Shown piece by piece: positions 20,281 to 31,439 of a DNA stretch of 64,000 nucleotides. Every line of letters starts with the position of its first letter. Positions within the stretch are counted from its first letter, which is position 1. The translations under genes were made by a program, and so were the position numbers. Origin of the DNA: Kingdonia uniflora (taxonomy: Eukaryota > Streptophyta > Magnoliopsida > Ranunculales > Circaeasteraceae); NCBI GenBank assembly GCA_014058105.1, contig JACGCM010001011.1, forward strand, positions 1,307,501 to 1,371,500, read 5' to 3'. The notes under the pieces are model-generated. The model ran no database searches, had not been told where the DNA came from, and saw nothing but the letters and a program-made list of their open reading frames with translations.

Positions 20281-21469
20281 CACTCACTTGAATACATCAA
20301 GGAGAAAATATAATATAATAAAAGATGAAGATATATCGGTTCTTCATGGTATTATACCAGGATCACAATATCTCAGTAATACAGAGAGAAGAGAGAGCCT
20401 TCGTATTAAATATGAAAACGAACCCGGTTTAAGCATATATCTACCTGAGGCCCTCTCAAAATGTCAGGTGTCATTTTACAACTCACTTGAAACAAATTAA
20501 ATATTTCTTTTAAATATATAAGAGAATGTTACTTCTACCATTTGTTTCACCAAATGATCCTAGAATTTAAAGAAAGGGAAAAGATTTAGAGACACTCATA
20601 AACCAAATACTAAAGTCTCACTCAATACCAACTACTCATCTTTATTAGATGAGTGGCTCTCTTAAAATATATGATTTGCTATATAGGAAAATGAGGTGAA
20701 AAACTTATTCTTGCTGACAGCCACGTAGAACTCTTCCTCTCTCCTCCCTTGATTTTTAAATTTCAACAAATTTGAAATCATATCACTATCCCCGTCTCAT
20801 ATCACACACACCCTTTCTCTCCCCCATACCATTCTCTTTCTCTCTCCCACATACCATTCTCGCTCTCTTTCTTACGATTTCTGCCATTAGAATTGAAATT
20901 GATCTCTTCAGAAAACTGCGACACCTATAGTGTTAGAAGAAAGTAGCAGAAGACTCTTGTTCCCTCTCGGTCAGATATCACACTCACAAATTTGTTGGGT
21001 TTTTGTTGTTGGGGGTTGTTATTCTTGGTATTCCATAGGTACCTGTATCTCTCTCAAAGTTAGAGACAATTTTTCTTTTTTTAATAGAATGTCTCTAAAT
21101 TTTTAGGGTTAGGAAACTCTAGAATTTATTATAGTCAGGTGATTACTAGGATTTTGAGCTTTGGGACATACAACTACTGTGAGTAATCTCATGTGTAATC
21201 CAATTTTGGTAAATATTGGAAGCTGTACGAGGCAATTTATCTTTCATTGATTACAAATGGATTATGACTGCATATGAATTGTCGGGTAATTCAGAAATCG
21301 ACAATGTTATATGTTTAAGTCCAAACATAGACAAACATAATTGTCGAATGCCGACAATATTAACTCTAGAAAATTTTTGATACTGACAATATTATACATG
21401 CTTTGAAATGGAAGAGCTGAACTTGAAATGTCAAACTATAGAAATTGTCTAAATGTAGGCATAATCGAC
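20281..21469. other. LOX-B 3' flank and ATTGTC/CGACAAT-rich repeat
   Basis: No gene was recognised. A sequence starting GAGACACTCATAAACC near 20588 could be the outer end of a DNA transposon, but its partner is not in view. From 21279 to 21469 the words ATTGTCGGG, ATCGACAATG, ATTGTCGAATGCCGACAAT, CTGACAATAT and ATTGTC recur. Related words recur at 40190-40290, 41865-41937, 60160-60360 and 62825-63000, so these look like parts of one interrupted host repeat. Confidence 0.45.
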
Positions 21470-22012
21470 TAATCCACAATACGATTGAGAAGCTTTAGTT
21501 AGTAGAAAGAATGAAGAACTCCAATTGGATTTGGAAAAATAGAGAATTCGATTATAAAAACGCTGTAATTACAAAAAGAATCTCTCAAACCCTAGGCTTC
21601 TCTCAGATCTCTTTTAAGATCTAACATAAAAAAAAACATAACCTAGAAAATAACCTAAGTTCCCTTTATATACTAGGGAACTCAAAAATCATAAAATAAC
21701 GGATCTCGAGGCCAAACAACGTCTGAGAATTAAAACAACGCCAAAGTCGTTCGAACGAACGACTTTACGACTAATTGGTCTAAAACCTTAGAAACTTACC
21801 GAAAACCCAATTCGTTCGAACGAAATATGGCTCTGGGCCAAAATTCCAATGGCATGAAAATAACTAGTTCGAACGAAAATACATGTCGTTCGAACAAAAA
21901 ATGGCTCTGGGCCAAAATTCTAATGGGATGGAATTTGGTAGTTCGAACGACACTCAACCTCGTTCAAACGACTTTGATAAATCTTCAAATAACTATAGAT
22001 CCTTCTGGATCA
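21470..22012 (-). repeat. 3' LTR of gypsy copy II
   Basis: 543 bp. It contains many GTTCGAACGA-type words (about 21745-21975) and the TATA hairpin at 21657-21683. Termini match copy I, but the middle has diverged in sequence while keeping the TTCGAA theme. Confidence 0.85.
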
Positions 22013-22359
22013 TGGCTCCCCCCTTTAGGAGCCTTGAGCTCCTGCTCAAGCTGGAACTGAAGAGGTGGGAATGCGGCGCTGCCCATTACCCTACTGTACC
22101 ACTTCGACTTATAAACTAGCTGACCCTTCATTCCAACTCGAAACGACTCAAAACCACCACATGTCTTGTCTGGCAGCAACTTTTAGCGAAATATACTACG
22201 CCCCTTAGGATCATCATATCCTGTAACATATCCTGACGTAACAAAATGCTATTTTTGCATAGAGACCAACATAACGGAAGTAGTTGGTAATGGGGGTCGA
22301 GATAACCTATCAGCCATTTTGTTGTCCACTCCCTTCTTATACTATATAATCAAGGGAAA

Positions 22360-22760
22360 TTGTTGGAGATACGACATCCCCCTCATCTGGCGAGCTTGCT
22401 GTAGCTTGGACTGTGTAGCTAAAAATTAAAATGGCTTATGATCAGTATCTACCACAACCTCCTCTTGCAACTTCCCCATATCGGTTTGTTGCTTATAAAA
22501 CGTTGTCATAGGAGACAACACTCGAGCCGACGTACCCTCCTGAACCGGTCGCACCAATAATACAAACTTGCCACTCGCATGAACCAACTGCTTTACCTGA
22601 GTCACCGTTACCAAATTTGGTGCAGTAACATGCTCATTACAAACATTGATATGGAACTCCTTTCCCTCCTTCACAAGACGATACTTGCGAGCTCTACAGT
22701 AATGAATCGTATCTCGGTCCCAAAGATGACCTGACACACCTCCAAAGGAACCACCTCACA
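22360..22760 (-). pseudogene. Protease end joined to RNase H end, RT missing (copy II)
   Basis: The minus strand reads LWDRDTIHYCRARKYRLVKE, then PVQEGTSARVLSPMTTF, GKLQEEVVVDTDHKPF and, after a stop, FLATQSKLQQARQM. This is the same residue order and the same RT-deletion junction as copy I at 2232-2700. Several stops. Confidence 0.72.
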
Positions 22761-22899
22761 CGTCACCTCGTCAATAAACCTTTCAGTGATCGCAAACTTG
22801 ATTGAACACTGCTTTGTGATCATCAAATCCGCATCTTTCTGAATCTACCCCAAACTATATGGCTTAGGATGTGTCGTAGTCGTCAAACCCATTTTCTTT

Positions 22900-24181
22900 A
22901 CCAACGCCTCAAAAATCAAATTCTTCTAACTACCCGGATCCATAATAGCCTTGACTAAACTCTGCTTTACCTGAATACTGACATGAAAAAGCTCTTCCCG
23001 ACTCTTCTCTTCGGTAGCCAAACTCGGCTAAAACATAAGTGTAAGCTTAGGATTCAGTTTATCTAAATCCGGAAGGTCAACAACCTCTGCGGCCAGTGCA
23101 TATTTCTCTTTATTGTGCTTCTCCTCCTTCGTCCTAAGCTCCGGGTGAAGTTTCCAACAATAATCGAAAAGATGCCCGCTCGCCATACAATGATTGCAAT
23201 GAAAGTCCTTGGATGAAGACCCCTCTCTTTTGGCCTCTCCCTTATGCTCATTTTTCTAACTAGACTTGTACCCCGACTTGATCTTGTCGTCTTCTTTGTC
23301 ACTCTTCAAGTACTTGCCTTCAATGGTAATTGCCTTCACGGTAGCGTCTTCAATATTGGCCACAGTAAAGAACTTCAACTCTCTCTTAATAGACTCCGAC
23401 AAACCCCCCGTGTACTTCATGAACACCTCATACTCGTCCACATCAATGTCCAAAACCAAAGCTTGGTTATAGAACGCCGTAGTGTACTCCTATACGGATT
23501 GCTCAAACTTTTGGCACAAATTATGCCATTTATACTATCTCTCTTACTCATACCTAATTGGATAAAACTGCTTTCGCACTAATACCTTGAATTCTTTCCA
23601 ATCCAAGCTTCCTACATCGTGGCATTTCTGATAAGATTTTCACCACATGAGTTCACGACTTGCAAATTTTAATGTAGCAAAGCATATTTGCTGAGCATTG
23701 GAGTATTCGTAAACTGAAAAGTAGGTCTCAAACCTATCTAACCAGTTATCCAATATTTTGGCATCGATCGACCGTCGAATACCGAAATTTCAATCTTAAA
23801 ACCAATACGAAGATTACGCATAGGATTCGTGGACTTACCAATAACCGATCGCTCCTCGTCGAATTCGGCATCACTAGAATCACTATTGATCTTCATAGTA
23901 CGCTTGTCACCATCCCCCTCCAGAACCCTTTTCTTCTTTGAGCGGCCTTGTTGTTTCTCTGAAGCGAAAGCCTTCGCGAGGTTCGTGAGACGCAACTGTT
24001 ATACCAACTCCCCTACAATAGAAGTTAGGACAGAAACTGTCGTTTCCGAAATCGTACGTCGATCGTTGGAATCGCCCATCTCCAAATCGTCTTTCTTCTT
24101 TGAATTAGGTTTGCCATGGATCTTTAACGGACTCACTAGCTTCTCCTTCATTTGCTTGAGACGGTCACGTGTAGACACCAT
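22900..24181 (-). pseudogene. Gag and protease region, broken (copy II)
   Basis: Starts on the minus strand at the ATG at 24181 (MVSTRDRLKQMKEKLVSPLK), followed by the gag core (SLRIGFKI... region about 23750-23860) and the segment LDIDVDEYEVFMKYTGGLSE (23400-23459). A zinc knuckle (about 23150-23200) is in a shifted frame. Stops and frameshifts divide it. Equivalent to 834-2189. Confidence 0.7.
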
Positions 24182-24211
24182 AAACCACAATCAACCCCCC
24201 GAGAATCGAAA

Positions 24212-24228
24212 CTGGAAAACTGATACCA
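24212..24228 (-). other. Primer binding site of gypsy copy II
   Basis: Minus-strand TGGTATCAGTTTTCCAG, 2 bp inside the LTR; initiator tRNA-Met type with a diverged 3' part, as in copy I. Confidence 0.7.
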
Positions 24229-24230
24229 CT

Positions 24231-24746
24231 TAATCTACAATACGATTGAGAAGCTTTAGTTAGTAGAAAGAATGAAGAACACCAATTGGATTTGGAAAAA
24301 TAGAGAATTTGATTACTAAAACGCAGTAATTACAAATAGAATCTCTCAAACCCTAGGTTTCACTCAGATCTCTTTTCAGATCTAACATAAAAAAAACATA
24401 ACCTAAAAAATAACCTAAGTTCCCTTTATATACTAAGGAACTCGAAAATCATAAAAGAACGGATCTCGAGGCAAAACAACGCCTGAGAATCAAAACAACG
24501 CCAAAGTCGTTCGAACAAACTAGGGAGTCGTTCGAACGACTTTACGACTAATTGGTCTAAAGCCCTATAAACTTGCCTGATCGTTCGAACGAAAACTTAA
24601 CTCATTCGAACGAAATATGGCTCTGGGCCAAAATTCTAGTGGCATGAAAATAACTCGTTCGAACGAAAAATGGCTTTGGGACAAAATTGCAGTAGGATGG
24701 AATTTGGTTCTTCGAACGACACTCAACCTCGTTCGAACGACTTTGA
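24231..24746 (-). repeat. 5' LTR of gypsy copy II, outer end truncated
   Basis: Aligns with 21470-21977 but lacks the last 35 or so bp (the segment holding AGATCCTTCTGGATCA). The alignment stops at CGACTTTGA and is followed by CTGTTGGTATTGG, the beginning of the Tat-like 3' region also found at 38178. The TATA hairpin is at 24417-24443. Confidence 0.82.
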
Positions 24747-25038
24747 CTGTTGGTATTGGAAGTTGGAAAGTGATGTATTGATGGGGAATTTGACTGGTGA
24801 GGTACTCGGTATTTATTTATAAAAGATTATATCTGACATTTATGACGATGGAAAGGATAGATGTATTTGATGTTTGGGGTTCCGAGATAAGTTGTTCCTT
24901 GAATGATGACTACTTTGGAAATGTTTCTTCACCTTGAATACGGATTTAATATAAATAGTAAATGTACTATATCGTCTATCATCCCTGTAAAAGTATTTTG
25001 TTACTCTGAGTATCTCCTACTATACTCTGTTTGTGAGA

Positions 25039-25372
25039 ATGGTGAAGACAAGGCGGCAGGTGTATGAAGAGAGGGTGTCTACTAATGTTCAGAGGTTACA
25101 GTTATGATATTTTGGCAACCAAACTTTGAAGATGCCCACACCCATTCCCGTTTCACCGACTTATCATGGGATAACGAAGGAAGAGGAGGTTGAAGCTGAG
25201 GATGTTTACTACCACATGTGGAGGTTCTACTATGTGGTTTTGTCTGGGGAGTAGCGTCGCATATGCCTTCGCCTGTTGGCGGAGGACAAGGTTAAGGAGA
25301 TAAATGTGGAGGCTGGCGTATATGCGAGGCAGTACTACCGGTATCCTGTGAGGGACTGGGTTATAAAGTAAG
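25039..25372 (+). pseudogene. First small antisense ORF of the Tat-like element (minus copy)
   Basis: Begins MVKTRRQVYEERVSTNVQRL, then a stop, then YFGN..LKMPTPIPV. Equivalent reading frames are open at 38466-38654 and 59029-59262 (minus). The basic start and the conserved PTP(I/V)PVP word mark it as a conserved but unrecognised short protein of this element family. Confidence 0.45.
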
Positions 25373-26214
25373 ACCTCCTTTAATTTCTACCAACTTGAAG
25401 CTGGTGGGGGTTATGGAGGAAGAGACGGTAGTGGTAGAGAAGGGGGACGAAGATTGGAAATCTTTCTTCTGTACAATCATCGTTTCTTGTCGTGATGAAG
25501 TTTCTCCTTCTGAAGGTTGGTTCAGGCACTAATACCTTAGCTTCCTCAGCTTCTTGTAGAAGTAAATGGTATGAAGGATTGCCTGGGCCGTTCTTGTAGA
25601 AGAGTTTCAGAATGAAACAGTGTTAAAAACTGGAATGTAATGTAACCTGTAGGTCGATCTGTAGAAACATCTTAAAGACTTATTATCTATAAAGTATTAT
25701 GTAATTAATATTCAAGTTAATGAAAAAGATATTTGTGCAAAAAATTGTGTTTGATAGATCGAATTAGTTGTTTTTACTTAAATCGAGCTAAAAGAAATGT
25801 ATGTTGGGGTATGAAAATCTAATGTTGAAAAATTGAGCTAAAATTGAATATTATCAGTCGAATTGCCAAAAATAGAAATATATGTTATGTACAAAAATAT
25901 CTTGCTAGGAGACAATATCCTTACAGAAAATTAGAATATGTAGAAATTGAAATATCGAGTTATGGAGTTATCGTTGGAAATGTGTTACAAGGGGAAGAAA
26001 TGGGGAAAGTTAGTTCGAAATGGGAGTAGACAAATTTTAATGAGGTCAATTTTGGAAAGATAAGTTCAAATAACTTTCTATCATGATCTTAGGGTTGCCG
26101 CTAGTATGGAAAAAGAGATTATACTATGTACAAAATGTGAGGGATCTGCTGTTATCCCTGAGAGGTGTATAAATAATATTTGAAAGGACATGTAGAGATG
26201 AGGAAGTAGTAAAA

Positions 26215-26568
26215 ATGGTTAGGACTCGTTCTCAAAGAGCTCGTCCTGCGTCAGAGGGGCGTTTAACAATAGAGATTGGAGAAGTGCAGAAAAAGATTTA
26301 TGGGCTGTTAGATTATGATGTTAACTTGCCTGAATATGAAATCCAGTTTGAAGGCTTGGATGTGAAGGCCAGGGAACGTGAGATTGGGCGTCATCTTTAC
26401 TCAGAGATATTTCGTGAAGTGATTTTGAGGCCTGAAGCTCGAAAAGCTGTTATGAGGCAAATTGTTGTGGAAGAGATTGCTAAGGAAGATGAGAGGATTG
26501 CTGGGGGTGAACTAATTAGGTGTGGTGCTTCTGGTCATCTGGGATGTTTTATGTGTAGTTATATGTGA
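26215..26568 (+). CDS. Unrecognised 117-aa antisense protein of the Tat-like element
   Basis: Open reading MVRTRSQRARPASEGRLTIE through KKIYGLLDYDVNLPEYEIQ to a Gly/Cys-rich end (LIRCGASGHLGCF). The sister copy at 57610-57957 (minus) keeps the same blocks (RIFGLLDYDVELP, then LIGCGSSGHQGCF), so the protein is conserved between copies. It is acidic in the middle with a basic N-terminus. No known domain was recognised. It could be an upstream exon of the longer antisense gene. Confidence 0.5.
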   Translation: MVRTRSQRARPASEGRLTIEIGEVQKKIYGLLDYDVNLPEYEIQFEGLDVKAREREIGRHLYSEIFREVILRPEARKAVMRQIVVEEIAKEDERIAGGELIRCGASGHLGCFMCSYM

Positions 26569-26829
26569 GAGAGAAAAATAAATTAGATCAAATAACTGTA
26601 ATTGGAATGTAGGTAGAATGTTTCTCTTGAATCTATTCTTGTTTTGTTGTAAATGTTGCTGGAAGCTTTTGTGAATAAAAAAATTTAATTTTGAAATGTG
26701 ATAGCATCGAAAATCACCTTAGTAATTCTATAAGTAGCAGAAGTAGGAATGGGAAAAAAGGTTAGGTTTGATTTTTGTCTTATGTGTAGCGGTAGAAAAG
26801 GTTTGATTGCATGTGAGTATTGAGTCATC

Positions 26830-27018
26830 ATGAGTGTGGGAGAGTCTAATAGAGATTTGGTTAGGAGAGAGAAAAATATATTAAAATATAGAATATGGGG
26901 TAATGATGAGGAGATGCTTTCACTGAAAAGGTGCGAAATGTCTTATATTAATTGTGAAAGGGACGTCTCGGTTCCAAAATCGAGGGCGGCTTATGCGAGG
27001 GCCAATAACTGCCAGTAA
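26830..27018 (+). CDS. Unrecognised 62-aa antisense ORF of the Tat-like element
   Basis: MSVGESNRDLVRREKNILKY to ARANNCQ. The sister frame at 57113-57301 (minus) reads MSVVRSEGDLEKRDKNILKY to RLNNCH. Conserved length, start and ends in two decayed copies suggest it was coding. Function unknown. Confidence 0.42.
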   Translation: MSVGESNRDLVRREKNILKYRIWGNDEEMLSLKRCEMSYINCERDVSVPKSRAAYARANNCQ

Positions 27019-27019
27019 T

Positions 27020-27434
27020 TAGAGAGAAAAAGTATAAATAATAGTTTGTCTTCCTCATTCAAACGTTTATCAAACTCAAAAAAATGAAAGAACAAAGGGA
27101 GAGAAAAGAGAGAAGTTGGCATAGGCTCTAGTGAGAAATTTGATGAAGGTGATTGTCGCAGAAGGGGAGAGAAGGCTGTGGTAGTAGAGTCAAGACGTTG
27201 GTTGCACAGTACCGTGGTGAAAGAGGGATTGGACCTTGCTTCTAATTCATACTCAGACGTTGAAGGTTAGTAATAAAGTTTTGATTTAGTGAATGTGAAG
27301 TTTAAAATTTTTGTGAGTTGTTAAAATTTTACTATTTATAGTAAATTTTTGAAAAAGCTGTTTGATTTGTATGTAAAATTATATATGTATGTATATGTAT
27401 AATAACTTAACTAAATACTTGGACCTGTATGTAG
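27020..27434 (+). other. Exon end and conserved intron of the antisense gene
   Basis: Coding-like sequence ends NSYSDVE|G with donor GTTAGTA at 27266; the acceptor is TGTATGTAG ending 27434. The sister copy has the same block (SYSNIEG) and the same donor GTTAGTA near 56865. Conserved borders support splicing on this strand. Confidence 0.5.
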
Positions 27435-28060
27435 GTTGAGGAATGAGGAGAATATGATATAGAAATAAACCTCATCCTCAAGCCTATCTCTGACATGGAT
27501 ATTTCATCTGATATGGAGACGTCGACCTCTGGTCGTACAAATGAGTCTGAAAATATAGAAGCTATAGATGTAGACTCTGAGGGGGAGGATCAAGTACAAT
27601 TTCTAAATTTCCCTGGTAATTTATCATACTATCCTCCAAAGTCGGATGTATTCAAAGAATATTGTAAAATAAAAAATAGTTTAGGTGTGACACAGGGTAA
27701 GGTCGTAGAACATGCTGGGAGGTCGTTCAAGAGATGTACTGTGGAGAGTGGGGAAGAATATTTCTTTTTGCTGCTTAACTTAGAACAGGAGAAAACGAGG
27801 AGGAAGGTGGAGGAATCGATATATTTAAAGTATTTTGATGGGAATGTCTAAAGCGATCTGGACTAGGGATTTCTGTGTTATTTGTCCCAGTTGGAATACG
27901 GACTGAGATTGCCTCTTAGCAATCTTGTTAAAGGTATACTGAATACCATAGAGGCATGTCCTACCCAACTGAATGGAAATATATGGGAGGTGATAAATAT
28001 TTGTGAGACTTTGAATAGATTGTGGGAGGAGAAGAGAATAACTCCTGCAGATGTTTTGTA
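27435..28060 (+). pseudogene. Antisense gene part with 'putative gypsy type transposon' (Transposase_28-like) domain
   Basis: Acidic N-terminus (27495-27851, MDISSDMETSTSGRTNESEN...) containing YYPPKSDVFKEYCKIKNSLG, then, after one frameshift near 27845, FLCYLSQLEYGLRLPLSNLV, PTQLNGNIWEVINICETLN. The YGLxLPL and PxQLxxNxW words characterise the plant 'putative gypsy type transposon' domain (Transposase_28 family), as far as can be judged by eye. The domain's biochemical role is unknown. Sister copy: 56040-56480, minus. This copy is broken by the frameshift and a stop at 28059. Confidence 0.55.
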
Positions 28061-28332
28061 GTATTATGCTATAAAATATTATGCGACAACCGGAAGCGCA
28101 TATTTCTGTTCTAGTTCGTCTTGACCTCTTTTCTTCGATCTGAATTCAGCAAGATGAGTTTGGAGCGATAATATGATATGGATGAAAGGTGATTGCCTTT
28201 AGAGAGTGGGCGAAGAACCAATGGATTTTATGTATTAAACCATAAATACAAGTAAGTAATAGTGTATAAAATCGAACTATTGTAGTTGCAAGGTTGTTCT
28301 GTGGTTTAACAATTTGTTATGTTATGTTACAG

Positions 28333-29474
28333 GTCCTCGATCTAAGGTGGCGAGAAGATAATTGCTGATGGATATTGTAGCTCGAGAAGGTGTTGAGCTT
28401 GAGGTAGTTTTGAAAGAGCTCGAAATTAGCATAAACAAAAGAGATAATAGTAAGTCAAAGAAAGTGCAAAAGTCTCAAACCAAGAGATAAATGACAGGAA
28501 ATGGAGCTAGCAAGAAAAGAGGAACAGACGGGGAATAACGTCTGGTATTACCGAGGGCTGCTGAAATGTCATTGCAGGACGTTTCTGGAGGTACTGCTTC
28601 GAGCAAGTTAGCTCAAAAATACCCAAAAAAGAAAGCTGTGAAGGACGGCTCGGCCTCCGGTACCACGGTGAGTGGTGAGGCCGAGGGGAATGCGAAAGGA
28701 GGGTTAATCTGCCTGCTGCTGTGAGAGGGGTAAAGGTCATGGAGAGCCGACCTATTGAAGAAGACAAGTTGCTGGTTGTGGAAAATTGGTTGAGGTTGGC
28801 AGCTCGAAGAGTTACTGAGGAGCTGAATACCTCCGCACAGTTAGAGGTGAGCAGGGTGGTAAGTTGGTAACTTTGTGATTCTTTGAACTTTGTATTTAGT
28901 CTCGAGTTAAAAATGAATTTCATTATATTCTAGGCTGCTTGTATGTTTAAGGGTATCTGCCTCGGGCTCGAGGAAGGAAGGGCTGAGTTTAAGGGCAGGA
29001 GAGTTGAGTTCGAGAATAAGGTGGCTTAACTTGAGTTCGATCTAGCGTTGGAGAGGGAGCGCTTGGTTTTTATGAAGGACTCATAAGGTATTGATGCGCG
29101 AGCTCACTGATGAGGTGCAAAAGAATGTTGATGATGTTGCAGCTGCTCGGGATAGCCTCAGGCGGAAGCTGCTAGAAGTGGGGTACTTTGCTGCTGATCT
29201 CAAAGCCATTATAGCAAGTACCAACGTTGAAGTGGACGAAGTAGAGGAGGAGCTCCAGGTTAATGATGGCTCTCTTCCAGGTGTGGTGACAGGGCTGGAC
29301 TCAGTTTCTGCTAAAACTGATCTAGAGAACCGTGGGGGAGATAATGAGAAGGTAGAATAAAATGGTTTGAAGTTTGTTTGTGTGTTTTTGTATGGGTTGA
29401 AAACTATAAGTGTATGGTACATTGATTTGTAGGATCAATTTGGGATAGGCTAAGAGATGTTTGCAAATATTGAT
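28333..29474 (+). pseudogene. Antisense gene, middle exons (Lys-rich and acidic segments)
   Basis: Acceptor at 28331-28332, then a Lys/Ser-rich stretch with SGTTVSGEAEG, an acceptor at about 28933, then a Glu/Lys-rich block (MFKGICLGLEEGRAEFKGRR) and an acidic segment (29091-29360, VEVDEVEEELQVNDGSLPGV). A donor-like AAG|GTAGAA at 29350 and acceptor TTTGTAG at about 29482 follow. Each block and border has a counterpart at 54829-55860 (minus). Internal stops break the frame. Confidence 0.48.
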
Positions 29475-29481
29475 TTGTAGG

Positions 29482-31340
29482 AACTTAAAGATATGCGCCT
29501 CATTATCGAGGAATGAGAGAAAGAGCTTGCTAAGGAGAAAAATGCTTCAACATCTTTGTTGACTTCGTAGGAGAAGCTACAAGTTAAAAAAGAGCAAGAA
29601 ATATTTGACTTGTATTATGCACTACTTTAGAGTTACACAGTAAAGTTAGAAGATAATTATAGATCACAAATGTGTTAGAAAATTAGGGGTGATAGTAATC
29701 AAGTATGTTTAGATAATTTCAGAGGGTTAGTAAATTTAAACATAGAAAATATGTACCTTGAAAGAGGATGTAGATGTTAAGCTGTTATTGTGAGACAACT
29801 TTTTAACTTGAGGTCGAAGTATAATCTCAGCTATCGGGATGTTAGAAATAGAAATCTGTTAGAAATTTGTAAAGTTATATGTAATATGCATTGATTGTAT
29901 ATGCGAAGTATTGTTGAATCGAGCTTGATGATGCAGGTTAAATTAGAGACTGTTTGCTTGAGCGAACAACAAATACTCCAATTCAATCATGAGTTTGTGG
30001 CGGAGTTTGATAAAATTATAGAGGTCTCTGAAGATAGGTAGGATCAATATGTCAAAGTACAGATCCAGTTTGCCAAGGCGACCAAAACTGTGGATGACCT
30101 GACTCGAAAGATCAAAGGTAAAGATGCTGAAATAGATAAACTACAAAAGGAGATCGTGGAAGTGAAGACTGAAATAACGAAGTCCAAAAGTAGGATAGAT
30201 TTGTTGACGGTGAAAGGTCAAGAGGTGGATGTCGCTCAATACCGTATCAGGTCACTGGAAACGACATAAAATGAGTTACGTGATTTGTAGCTAGTTTGAA
30301 GGGTCAAATGATCAGGAAAGTAAACGAGCTTAAGAAGGCTCGAGCTGACCTGGCCAGTTCAGAAAGTGCGATTGAGCAATTGAAGAGTAAAATGATTATG
30401 AAAGAAAATGAGCTTGAGAAGGCTCAAGCTGATCTGGCAAGTTCTGAAAGTGTGGTTGAGCAGTTGAGGGAGGCCATGCCTGCTAAAGATATCTATCTCC
30501 AACTGGCCCAAAAATGATGTAACGAATTGAATGAGAGGGTTGCAAGGTTAAAGGCAGATTTGGCTATGGCTGATTTGCGAGCCAAGAAGGCCGAGGCCGG
30601 AGAGCGGCCAAAGAAAAAAAAGACTGATGCTGACATGATTAACCCATCAGCTCAAATTAAAGAGTTAGAGGTGGATGTAGCTCGTGTTCAGGCTCACGTA
30701 TAAAGAGAAAACAAACGTTTAAGGGAGAGTGAGCATAAGTTAGATATTGTTCTTCGTAGAGAGCTAGAGTCAGAGGGGGTGATCAAGAGGAAGAATGAGT
30801 TGTTGAAGAAGGCTCCTATTGGGGGATGTGATGCCAATGATTGGGAGTTGGTAAACTTTGTACTCAATTGGCAGAGTTGAGGAAGTTGAATAAAGCAGAG
30901 CTATATAAAGTAGTGGAGAAGAAAGCGCAGCATAATGCGGTGATGACACGCATAGAGCAACGCATGGCGCAGAATGGCGATATACACAAAGACTTGTGAG
31001 AACATCATCAAAGATTGAAAAAACATTTTTCCAAGGTAGTTATGCTCGATCAAAATACTACTATTCAAGAAATGGCGCGCTTACAGAAGCTAATGGCTGT
31101 TATTGTCTATTTTGTGGAAGAAGTAAAAAGGCTAGAGCTCGAAAGGAATATCTTGTATGATTGTGTGTCATTCTGAGGCTGTATCTGTAATGCTGATATA
31201 GATTGAAGGAATTGCCTGAACAACATGGAAACGGAGTAAGGTTCCCGACATGATGAATTGGTAGAGTAAGGCAGGATTTTTGTAACTGCTCGAGCTTCAG
31301 AATTTATGGCTGAACGTCCTTCTATGTAGGGGAAAGAGTA
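29482..31340 (+). pseudogene. Antisense gene, 3' coiled-coil exons
   Basis: Short exon-like block ELKDMRLIIEE at 29482, then from the acceptor at 29936 a long heptad-rich stretch (LQKEIVEVKTEITKSKSRID; 30296-30517 with two copies of ELEKAQADLASSESVVEQL). It ends near 31330 with words matching the intact sister frame at 52806-53846. Scattered stops show decay. Predicted product is an elongated coiled-coil protein; function unknown. Confidence 0.5.
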
Positions 31341-31439
31341 GCTGACCTCCTATAAGCAAAAAATCCATGTAGAACTGACCTGTAGTTTCTGTAGTTGTAG
31401 ACATACAGAGAGATGAAAACTAGTTTTACCTTTGCTTTA

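Larger units (their letters stand above)
21470..24746 (-). mobile_element. Non-autonomous gypsy-type retrotransposon, copy II
   Basis: Reverse-oriented relative of the element at 243-3497, with the same LTR termini (TAATCCACAATACG, the reverse of TGTGGATTA-type ends), purine tract (TGGCTCCCCCCTTTAGGAGCC at 22012-22032 on the plus strand) and primer site (minus-strand TGGTATCAGTTTTCCAG, 24212-24228). The interior has gag, zinc knuckle, protease remnant and RNase H end, again with no RT or integrase. The outer end of the right LTR is cut off at about 24746, where Tat-like sequence begins, so a target duplication (left flank TCGAC) cannot be checked. Confidence 0.85.

Noticed and set aside
20288..20500. 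70-codon open frame after LOX-B
   Set aside because: Overlaps the LOX-B 3' untranslated region and polyadenylation signals; no domain and no promoter-like sequence.
23244..23582. Plus-strand 112-codon open frame
   Set aside because: Shadow of the minus-strand gag of gypsy copy II, which matches copy I domain by domain.
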